Assembly: GCF_024508315.1 (NCBI RefSeq)
Contig: NZ_CP101987.1
Location: 3,720,001 to 3,784,000, forward strand
Length of the DNA stretch: 64,000 bases
Direction: 5' to 3'
Origin: Cellulomonas xiejunii
GTDB lineage: Bacteria > Actinomycetota > Actinomycetes > Actinomycetales > Cellulomonadaceae
Shown: in pieces, positions 1-7,534 of the stretch
Position numbering within the stretch: the stretch's first letter is position 1
Layout of the letters: each line of letters begins with the position of its first letter
The notes under the pieces: generated by a model
Seen by the model: only the letters and a program-made list of their open reading frames with translations
Database searches by the model: none
Told to the model about the DNA's origin: nothing
Program-made: the position numbers and the translations under genes

Positions 1-523
1 CACGCAGGTCTGGCAGGAGGGCGGGCTGGACCCCGCCCTCGAGGCGCTGTACGCGCGGTTCATCGCCGATCGGGCGGCGCTGGTGGGCGTCCACACGGCG
101 TTCGAGGGGCAGATCGACACGATGACCGCCGAGGTCACGTCAGCGCAGCAGGCGCTCGCGCAACGGCAGTACGACCAGTCGCTCGCCGCCGCGCAGCTCG
201 AGGCCGACATCGCCAGCCTCGCGCAGTACCGCGCCACGATCGAGCAGGAGGAGGCGCGGCTCGCCGCCCTGCCCGCGTCCGAACGGGCTCGTTCACTGCT
301 CTCGTGGACGTGGCGTGACGGCACCGCCCTGCCCGAGGCTCCGGCCGCCGACCTCATCGCCGACGCCCGTGCGCTGCTGGCGCGCGACGAGGCGGAGATC
401 GCCACGCGCGGGGCCGCGATCCAGGCCACCGCCGCGGAGGTCGCGGCCGAGCAGACCCGGGTCGAGACGATGAAGACGGAGCTGGAGGCGCTGTTCGCGC
501 AGCTGAACCCGACGGGGAGCTGA
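1..523 (+). CDS. C-terminal part of a coiled-coil protein (5' end outside window)
   Basis: The reading frame is open from the first bases of the window to a TGA, giving 173 residues. An internal ATG at 83 exists, but the frame upstream of it is equally protein-like, so the gene begins before the window. The sequence is rich in Ala, Glu, Gln and Leu with heptad-like spacing and almost no Pro or Gly outside a short central loop (residues about 95-115), which indicates two long helices forming a coiled coil. There is no membrane segment or catalytic motif. It could be the tail of a structural or phage-shock-like protein. No function can be assigned. Confidence 0.75.
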   Translation, partial: TQVWQEGGLDPALEALYARFIADRAALVGVHTAFEGQIDTMTAEVTSAQQALAQRQYDQSLAAAQLEADIASLAQYRATIEQEEARLAALPASERARSLLSWTWRDGTALPEAPAADLIADARALLARDEAEIATRGAAIQATAAEVAAEQTRVETMKTELEALFAQLNPTGS

Positions 524-585
524 GGCCCGGCGGCGCGGTGGCCGTGGCTCGGCGCCGGGTCGGCCGGCTCGTCGGACCTCCCCGC

Positions 586-591
586 TACAGT
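586..591 (+). promoter_or_regulatory. possible -10 element (TACAGT)
   Basis: A TACAGT hexamer lies about 95 bases upstream of the GTG start of the large helicase gene. It resembles actinobacterial -10 elements seen elsewhere in the window, but no convincing -35 accompanies it. Confidence 0.22.
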
Positions 592-686
592 CCGGAGGGC
601 CTCGGTGGTGCCCTTCAGGACGGGCCGATGCGTACCGACATGGAGATGTTGGGCTGCGGACGCGCCCGACGGCCGAGAGGACGCCT

Positions 687-3600
687 GTGAACGACCCGGA
701 CCACCACGGCGACGTGGGCGAGGCGGCCGGCGCGACGATCTCGGTCACCGCGCTGCCCGTCCTCGGCTACGCGATGGCCCACAGCCGCATCGGCGTCATC
801 GACGAGGTCACGGTGACCGGAGTCGCTGCCGACTCGCGCGGCGCGTCGCTCGAGGTCGACGTCGTGTGCGCGAGCGGGTCCCTCGGCGGACCCAAGGTGC
901 ACCTCCTCGACCTGGCCGCGGGACAGCCGACCATGCTGCGGGCGGTCGACCTGGTCCTGGACCCGGCGCGCATGCTCGCGGTCGACGAGCAGCAGCCCGG
1001 CCAGATCCGCACGGTGCTGCGCGACGCGGCCGGCGCGGTGCTCGCCACCGGGTCCGTCGGCGTGCAGGTGCTCGCGTCGCACCAGTGGATGGCCCGGCCC
1101 GCGCACCTCGCGCTCGAGATGCTCGCCGCGCACGTCCAGCCGAACGCGGCCGCGATCGCGCCGCTCCTGGTCGAGGCGTCGGACCTGCTGCGCGCGTCCA
1201 CGGGACGCTCCGCGCTCGACGGCTACCAGTCGGAGGACCCCGAGCGCGTCGACGCGATCGCCGCGGCCGTCTACGACGCGATCCGGGCGCGCGACGTGCG
1301 GTACGCGGAGCCGCCCGCGTCGTGGGGCGACGTGGGCCAGAAGGTCCGGACGCCGGCCGAGGTGCTCGAGGGGCGCCTCGGCACCTGCCTCGACACGACG
1401 GTGACGTACGCGGCGGCGCTCGAGCAGGCGGGGATCAACCCGACGCTGTGGCTCTTCGCGGGGCACGTGGTCGTCGGGTACTGGCGGCAGGACACGACCC
1501 TCGGCATGGTTGCGACGTCCGAGGTCGCGGACCTGGTCAACCTCGTGGACCTGGGCCTCGTCGGGCTGGTCGAGACGACGGTGCTGACGGGAGGCGTCGA
1601 GTCCCAGCCGTTCGAGGTGGCGCGGCGGGCCGGGCGGAGCAAGCTCGCGCGGGACCTCGCCGACGCCGTGGGCGTGACGGACGTCCGCCAGGCGCGCCTC
1701 GCGGGGATCTTCCCGCTGCCCAGCCGTTCGGTGGGGGCCGACGGGCAGGTGGTCGTCCACGAGTACTCGCCCGGCGCCGGGCCTACCATCGAGGCGTACC
1801 GCGGGTCCCCGTCGGAGCGCGCCGCGGACGACCGCCGCGACGTTCCCGCGCGCGTCGGCCGGTGGAAGAACTCCCTGCTCGACCTGAGCCTGCGCAACCG
1901 GCTCATCCACTACACGGACCGGGCGGGCTTCCGCCTCGAGGTCCCGGGCGAGGCGCTCGGGCGGCTCGAGGACCAGATCAGCGCCAACGTGCCGATCCGG
2001 CTCGTGGCCTCCGACGTCGTCGCGGAGGTCGACGCCGCGCGCGGCATCCGCTACGGCCGGGACCTGCCCGAGGAGACGCGCGAGCTCCTCCTGGCGGACA
2101 AGCGCTCCGCGTACATCGACATCACGTCCGCGTCGTACACGAGCAAGCTGCGGTACCTGACGTACAAGGCGAGGACGATCGTCCAGGAGACGGGGTCGAA
2201 CAACCTCTACCTCGCGTTCGGCATGCTCAGCTGGCGGTTCAACGACCGGGACCTGCGCTCGCCGCTCGTGCTGGTGCCGGTGCACCTATCGACGACGAGC
2301 CGCGGGCAGGCGTACCGCATCCGCGTCGACGAGGCGGGCGCGTCGACGCCCAACTACTGCCTGCTGGAGAAGCTGCGCGTCTCGTTCGGGCTGGAGATCC
2401 CGGGGCTGGCCGAGCCGGGTGAGGACGCGTCGGGCATCGACCTGGCGGCGGCGTTCGACGCGGTGCGGCGCGCGATCGCGGTGGCGGGCCTGCCGTTCCG
2501 CGTCGAGGAGACGGTGGACCTCGCGATCCTGCAGTTCGCGAAGTTCCCCCTGTGGAAGGACCTCGACCAGCACTGGGAGACGCTCACGCAGAACCCGCTG
2601 GTGCGGCACCTCGTGCACACGCCGCTCGACGCGTTCGCCGACCCGACGCCCCCGCCCCAGGACGTCGACCTCGACCTGCTGGACGCGGCGGTCCCCGTGC
2701 CGGCGGACAGCTCGCAGCTCGAGGCCGTCGCCGACGCCGTCGCGGGCCGCACGTTCGTGCTCGAGGGCCCACCGGGGACGGGCAAGTCGCAGACGATCAC
2801 CAACCTCCTGGCGCGTTCGCTGGCCGAGGGGCGGCGCGTGCTGTTCGTCGCCGAGAAGCGCGCGGCGCTCGACGTCGTCAAGACGCGGCTCGAGGCCGTC
2901 GGCCTGGGGCACCTGTCGCTGGACCTGCACGACAAGGGCGCGCGCCCGGCGGCCGTCCGCGCGCAGCTCCGCGACGCGCTGGCGCTGCACGCGACGCCGG
3001 ACCTCGACGCGCTGCGGGCCGGCTCGGAGACCGCGTCCGCCGCCCGCCGACGCCTCGCCACGTACGCGGCCCGGCTGCACGAGCAGAACGCAGCCGGGCA
3101 CTCCCTGTACTCGGCGCGCAGCTTCGAGCTCGCGTCCGACCCGGCCATCACGCCGCTGGACGTGCCCGCCTCGCTCGTCGCCGGCGGGAGACCGGAACAG
3201 CTCGCGGAGATCCGGGGCGTCCTGCGTGAGCTGCCCGACGTCGCCGACCTTGCCCGGCCCCGCCCGCGGCACCCGTGGCGGTTCGTGGACGTGCGGCCGG
3301 ACGTCCCGTTCGACGTGGGTCGCGCGCACGCCGCGGCGCAGCGTCTCGACGCGGCGATCGCCGGTGCGCAGGCGCACGGTCTGGACCTTCCCCGGCTCGG
3401 CCGGCTGCGCTCGGCGCAGGACGCGGCGACGTGGGCCCGGCTCGCCGACGCCCCCCGGTACCCGCTCGCGACCCTCGCCACGCTGCTCGACACGACGTGG
3501 CGCCCGCACCTGCAGCGCGTGCGCGCGGCGGCGGACGCGCTGGCCGGCGGAGGCGAGGAGTGGCGGCAGGTCGTCGCGCCCGTCGTCATGCTGCGCGACG

Positions 3601-6600
3601 TCGCCGCCGTGCACGCGGCGGCGCTCGCGGCAGACGCGTCGGGGTTCTTCGGACGCAAGAAGCGGCGTCGGGCGGTGCTCGCACAGCTCCTGGACGCGCT
3701 GGTCGTGCCGCCGTCGCAGGTGCCGCTCAAGCAGCTGTCGACCCTGACCGGGGACCTGGCCGCGACGTACGCCAAGGTCACCGAGCTGCGCGCGCTCGCG
3801 GCGCAGACCCCCCTGCCCTTCGCCGCCGACGGCTGGAACCCCGGTGACCCGCAGGCCGCGGCGTGGCTGCGCGACAGCGTCGACGTGCTGATGTGGCTGG
3901 GTGAGGTGCTGGCCGTCGACGGGACGGCCCGGGGGGACGACCTGCGCGCGTTCTACTCGGGAACCCCGCAGGGTCACGCGCTGGCGCCGCTGACGGAGCT
4001 GGCGGAGAGCTGGTCCGGCCTGGACGCCGCCATCGCCACCGACGGATCGGCGCGGGAAAGGTGGGCCGGCGACGACGGCTTCCTCACCGCGTGGTGGACG
4101 ACGCGCACGGACCGCCGCCTGGAGTCCACCGCAACCCTCGACCACTGGGTGGGGCTCGTGCAGCACCTCGAGCCGCTGCGGCGCAGCGGCATGGACGTCG
4201 CCCGCCGCGCGATCCTCGACGGCCGCGTCCCACCCGACGAGGCGGTCCTCGCGTTCGACCGCGGCGCCGCACGCACGTCGCTGGCCGAGCGTGCCGAGGC
4301 GACCGCGCTGGGCGACTTCGACGTCGCGGCGCACAACCGCACGATCGAGCGCTTCACGCAGGCGACGCGCGCCGTGCGGGCCGAGCTGCCGCAGGCGATC
4401 CCCGAGCAGGTGCTGGCGCTGCGCCGGTTCGACGTGACGTCGGGCGCCGGGCAGATCGGCGGGCTGGTCCGCCAGCTCAAGCGCGAGCGCGGCGGCATGA
4501 CGGTGCGCGCGCTCATGGAGCACTACGGCGAGCTGATCACGCAGATCATGCCCTGCACGCTCATGAGCCCCGAGTCGGTCGCGCGGTTCTTCCCCGCCCG
4601 GCCCGGGCTGTTCGACGTCGTCGTGTTCGACGAGGCCTCGCAGATCCGCGTCGCCGACGCGATCGGCGCGATGGGCCGGGCGTCGTCCGTGGTCGTCGTC
4701 GGCGACAGCAAGCAGATGCCGCCCACGCAGGTCGCGGAGACCAACGCGACCGCCGAGGACGACGAGGAGGTCACGGTCGAGACCGTCGTCGACGAGGAGT
4801 CGATCCTCTCGGAGTGCGTGCAGGCGCGGGTGCCGAGCCGGTGGCTGTCGTGGCACTACCGCAGCCAGGACGAGTCGCTCATCGCGTTCAGCAACCGGCT
4901 GTACTACGAGGACAGGCTCTCGTCGTTCCCCGCGCCGCTGCCGGGCGACACCCGGGCGCACCCCGCGGGGTACGGGATCTCGCTGGTCCGCGTCGACGGG
5001 ACGTTCCAGCGGTCGGGTCGCGGGAAGGCGCTCCGTACGAACCCCGTCGAGGCGGACGCGATCGTCGCGGACGTGCGCGCCCGCTTCGCCGCGTCGCCGG
5101 GGCGCGCACCGTCGCTCGGGATCATCACGTTCAACGCCCAGCAGCGCGACCTCATCGACAACCTGCTGCGTGACAGCGGCGACGAGCGCATCGTCGCCGC
5201 GCTGGACGAGGCCGACGGGCTCTTCGTCAAGAACCTCGAGAACGTCCAGGGCGACGAGCGCGACTGCATCCTGTTCTCCGTCGCGTTCAGCGCGAACGAC
5301 CGCGGCGTCGTGCCGCTGAACTTCGGGCCGCTGTCCAAGCCCGGTGGCGAGCGGCGGCTCAACGTCGCCGTGACGCGCGCCCGGCGGCAGGTGGTGCTGT
5401 ACGCGAGCTTCGCGCCCGAGGCGCTGCGGGCCGAGGAATCGACGCAGGTGGGGACCAAGCACCTGCGCGCGTACCTGGAGCTGGCGGCGCACGGCGTCGA
5501 GGTCGCGGCGGCGGACGGGCGACGACGCAGCATCGTGGACCACCACCGCGACGACCTGGCTGCCGAGCTGCGGCTGGCCGGGTACGCCGTGCGGACCGAC
5601 GTTGGGTTGTCGGACTTCCGCGTGGACGTGTCGATCGCGGCCGCGGACGACCCCGACCAGCCGCTGGTCGCCGTGCTGCTCGACGGCCCGACGTGGCACG
5701 CGCGGCGGACCGTCGGCGACCGCGACGGGCTGCCGGTGGAGGTCCTGCAGGGGCTCATGCGGTGGCCCGGGGTCGAGCGGGTGTGGCTGCCGGAGTGGGT
5801 GCAGCAGCGCGAGGAGACGCTGGCGCGGTTGGCGGCGGCGGTGGAGCGGGCGCGGGAGGTGCTGCGGGAGGCTGCGCGGGAGGCGGAGCGTGCCGCGGTG
5901 GTTGATGAGGTTGCCGACGCCGCGGGGGCGAGGGCTGCGGGGGCGACGGCATCGGACTACGGGTCGCCGGCGGTCGAGGCGCTGCGGTTCGTCGGGGAGG
6001 GTGACGCGCTCGCGTGGGACGTGGTGGATGAGGTCGTCGAGGACGGGGTCGCCGACGTCGATGCCGTCGAGGGCGGGATGCTCGCCGTCGCCGGCGGCTC
6101 GGTTGTGCTCCCCGCGAGCGAGGCGCACGCCGGGTCACGGGCCTCCGTGCTGGACCTTCCCGCTGTGCCCGTGCGTCGGCACCCTGCGGTCCGGGACTAC
6201 GAGGAGTGGTCCCCGGGCGTCCTGGGCACGGTCTCGACGCTCAACCGGTTGCCCGATGCGCGCGCGGCCGCGGAGGTGCGTGCGGCGGTCGTCGACGCGA
6301 TCACCACCGAGGGCCCGATCCACCCCGACCGCCTCGCCAAGATCGTGGCGGGCGCGTACGGGCTGGGGCGCGTCGGTGAGGAGCGCAAGGCGGCGATCAG
6401 GCGGCTCGTGCCGGCGGAGAACCAACCGGCGGGTGACGACTTCTACTGGCCCGCGGGCGTGGAGCCGCGGACGTGGTTCGAGGTACGGCGTGCGGCCGAC
6501 GGGACGAGCCGGCCGGTCGACGAGGTGTCGCTCGTGGAGATCGCGAACGCCCTGCGCGTGGCCGCCGAGGAGACGGGGGGTGCGTCGGCGGACGAGCTCA

Positions 6601-6740
6601 CGCGTCGGGCGCTGCAGATGTTCGGCGGGCGGCGCGTCACCGAGTCGATCGGGAAGCGGCTGGACGCGGGGCTCGCGCTCGCGCTGGCGTGGGGACGCGT
6701 GCGGGTGCGGGGTGTGGGGACGTACGTGAGCGGGGGGTGA
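687..6740 (+). CDS. DUF4011 / SF1 helicase / Vsr-like nuclease protein, Hhe-like defence protein
   Basis: This is a 2017-residue multidomain protein. Around residues 226-265 is a transglutaminase-like segment (GTCLDTTVTYAAAL, then GHVVVGYW). DUF4011 starts near 388 (WKNSLLDLSLRNRLIHY). The SF1 helicase core has Walker A EGPPGTGKS near 690, Walker B VVFDEAS near 1312, HYRSQ near 1389 and VTRARRQVV near 1561. Residues about 1612-1708 resemble the Vsr/MTES_1575 restriction-endonuclease fold (FRVDVSIA, VLLDGPTWH). A DUF3320-like region lies near 1848-1921. DUF4011-helicase-Vsr proteins form the single-gene Hhe anti-phage system in published defence screens; membership here rests on domain order. 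The GTG start has GAGAGG seven bases upstream. The gene stands alone, and a toxin/immunity remnant lies directly downstream. Confidence 0.85.
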   Translation: MNDPDHHGDVGEAAGATISVTALPVLGYAMAHSRIGVIDEVTVTGVAADSRGASLEVDVVCASGSLGGPKVHLLDLAAGQPTMLRAVDLVLDPARMLAVDEQQPGQIRTVLRDAAGAVLATGSVGVQVLASHQWMARPAHLALEMLAAHVQPNAAAIAPLLVEASDLLRASTGRSALDGYQSEDPERVDAIAAAVYDAIRARDVRYAEPPASWGDVGQKVRTPAEVLEGRLGTCLDTTVTYAAALEQAGINPTLWLFAGHVVVGYWRQDTTLGMVATSEVADLVNLVDLGLVGLVETTVLTGGVESQPFEVARRAGRSKLARDLADAVGVTDVRQARLAGIFPLPSRSVGADGQVVVHEYSPGAGPTIEAYRGSPSERAADDRRDVPARVGRWKNSLLDLSLRNRLIHYTDRAGFRLEVPGEALGRLEDQISANVPIRLVASDVVAEVDAARGIRYGRDLPEETRELLLADKRSAYIDITSASYTSKLRYLTYKARTIVQETGSNNLYLAFGMLSWRFNDRDLRSPLVLVPVHLSTTSRGQAYRIRVDEAGASTPNYCLLEKLRVSFGLEIPGLAEPGEDASGIDLAAAFDAVRRAIAVAGLPFRVEETVDLAILQFAKFPLWKDLDQHWETLTQNPLVRHLVHTPLDAFADPTPPPQDVDLDLLDAAVPVPADSSQLEAVADAVAGRTFVLEGPPGTGKSQTITNLLARSLAEGRRVLFVAEKRAALDVVKTRLEAVGLGHLSLDLHDKGARPAAVRAQLRDALALHATPDLDALRAGSETASAARRRLATYAARLHEQNAAGHSLYSARSFELASDPAITPLDVPASLVAGGRPEQLAEIRGVLRELPDVADLARPRPRHPWRFVDVRPDVPFDVGRAHAAAQRLDAAIAGAQAHGLDLPRLGRLRSAQDAATWARLADAPRYPLATLATLLDTTWRPHLQRVRAAADALAGGGEEWRQVVAPVVMLRDVAAVHAAALAADASGFFGRKKRRRAVLAQLLDALVVPPSQVPLKQLSTLTGDLAATYAKVTELRALAAQTPLPFAADGWNPGDPQAAAWLRDSVDVLMWLGEVLAVDGTARGDDLRAFYSGTPQGHALAPLTELAESWSGLDAAIATDGSARERWAGDDGFLTAWWTTRTDRRLESTATLDHWVGLVQHLEPLRRSGMDVARRAILDGRVPPDEAVLAFDRGAARTSLAERAEATALGDFDVAAHNRTIERFTQATRAVRAELPQAIPEQVLALRRFDVTSGAGQIGGLVRQLKRERGGMTVRALMEHYGELITQIMPCTLMSPESVARFFPARPGLFDVVVFDEASQIRVADAIGAMGRASSVVVVGDSKQMPPTQVAETNATAEDDEEVTVETVVDEESILSECVQARVPSRWLSWHYRSQDESLIAFSNRLYYEDRLSSFPAPLPGDTRAHPAGYGISLVRVDGTFQRSGRGKALRTNPVEADAIVADVRARFAASPGRAPSLGIITFNAQQRDLIDNLLRDSGDERIVAALDEADGLFVKNLENVQGDERDCILFSVAFSANDRGVVPLNFGPLSKPGGERRLNVAVTRARRQVVLYASFAPEALRAEESTQVGTKHLRAYLELAAHGVEVAAADGRRRSIVDHHRDDLAAELRLAGYAVRTDVGLSDFRVDVSIAAADDPDQPLVAVLLDGPTWHARRTVGDRDGLPVEVLQGLMRWPGVERVWLPEWVQQREETLARLAAAVERAREVLREAAREAERAAVVDEVADAAGARAAGATASDYGSPAVEALRFVGEGDALAWDVVDEVVEDGVADVDAVEGGMLAVAGGSVVLPASEAHAGSRASVLDLPAVPVRRHPAVRDYEEWSPGVLGTVSTLNRLPDARAAAEVRAAVVDAITTEGPIHPDRLAKIVAGAYGLGRVGEERKAAIRRLVPAENQPAGDDFYWPAGVEPRTWFEVRRAADGTSRPVDEVSLVEIANALRVAAEETGGASADELTRRALQMFGGRRVTESIGKRLDAGLALALAWGRVRVRGVGTYVSGG

Positions 6741-6773
6741 GACCGCGCGGCCGGCGATGCGCTGTCCTCGTAG

Positions 6774-6854
6774 CGCCTGACCGCGCGCTCCCGCAACCCG
6801 TCGCGCGTCGAGGTCACGGTCGATCCCACGCTCATCCGCCAGGCCATCACCTGA
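6774..6854 (+). pseudogene. remnant of a polymorphic-toxin C-terminus
   Basis: Between an in-frame TAG at 6771 and a TGA at 6852 there are 26 sense codons with no start. They end in VEVTVDPTLIRQAIT, which matches the last residues of the nuclease toxin ending at 10192 (IFELTVDRSLILKAIP). The next 30 bases, including the ribosome-binding region, also match the sequence between that toxin and its DUF6301 gene. I infer the last scrap of a deleted toxin gene left in front of its immunity gene. Confidence 0.6.
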
Positions 6855-6878
6855 TCCCCGCTCACGAGGAGACCCACG

Positions 6879-7412
6879 GTGCGAACAGCATCACCCGACC
6901 AGATCAGCGACCTGCTGCGCGCCTTCGGAGCCGTCACATGGCCGACCGGGCGGCAGACCGCGCTCGACCTCGCCGCCGCGCGCGGGTGGTCCGTGGAGCT
7001 CGAGACGAAGAACTCCGTCAGCTTCATCACGAACCTCGGCACCAACGACGACAGCGCCCGCGCGCTCGTGCTGTCGGACGAGGCCACCGGCGGACTCCTC
7101 GACAAGCTCACCGTCAACGTCTCGGACGCCGAGGCGGCGACGCCGGCAGAGCTGAGGAAGGCCTACACCGACCTCTGCGCGGTCGTCGAGAAGACGCTCG
7201 GCGCACCGGTCCACGTGGAGCGAGGGTCGACCCCGCGGATGTTCTGGGACCTGAACAGCGGCGGGCGGGTCGGCTTTCAGCGGCTCGACGACATCGTGAT
7301 CATGATCCTGATCTCGCACGACGCCGCCGACCTCCTCCGCGAGGACAAGCGCCTGGGCCTCGACCCGAACCGCATCGCCGGGGCGGGGCACGGGGCGTCG
7401 GGACGTACGTGA
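6879..7412 (+). CDS. DUF6301 family protein, candidate immunity protein (copy 1)
   Basis: This 177-residue cytoplasmic protein lacks a signal peptide and membrane segments. It is close to the 174-residue protein at 10216, sharing the start RTASPDQISDLL and the core TWPTGRQTALDLAAARGWSV, and more distantly similar to the one at 12140. The GTG start is fixed by alignment with the ATG of copy 2 and by GAGGAG upstream. The C-terminus differs from the other copies: they end GTGHEDL or GTGHEGL, while this one ends GAGHGASGRT within a 19-bp repeat of the helicase 3' end. Copy 2 lies directly behind a nuclease toxin and this copy behind a toxin-tail remnant, so an immunity role is likely but inferred. 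Confidence 0.8.
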   Translation: MRTASPDQISDLLRAFGAVTWPTGRQTALDLAAARGWSVELETKNSVSFITNLGTNDDSARALVLSDEATGGLLDKLTVNVSDAEAATPAELRKAYTDLCAVVEKTLGAPVHVERGSTPRMFWDLNSGGRVGFQRLDDIVIMILISHDAADLLREDKRLGLDPNRIAGAGHGASGRT

Positions 7413-7490
7413 ACGGGGCAGAGGGCGCGGCGTCGTCCCGGCGTCGACGTCGGGTGTGGACAGCCGATTCGCCCCACGGCCACGACCCGC

Positions 7491-7496
7491 TACGGT
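7491..7496 (+). promoter_or_regulatory. -10-like element (TACGGT)
   Basis: TACGGT sits 39 bases before the GTG at 7535. Similar hexamers lie 40 bases before the starts at 10842 and 39380. No clear -35 is visible. Confidence 0.35.
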
Positions 7497-7534
7497 GCTC
7501 CGCGTCCGTTTCGTCCCGTTCGTGAGGTGCTGCC

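Noticed and set aside
605..2422. 605-codon plus-strand frame overlapping the helicase start
   Set aside because: Arg/Pro/Gly-rich antisense-like composition without domains; the overlapping helicase frame is clearly the real one.
2286..6128. 1280-codon open frame on the minus strand opposite the helicase
   Set aside because: Arg/His/Val-rich composition and no start with a ribosome-binding site; it is a shadow of the high-GC helicase gene.
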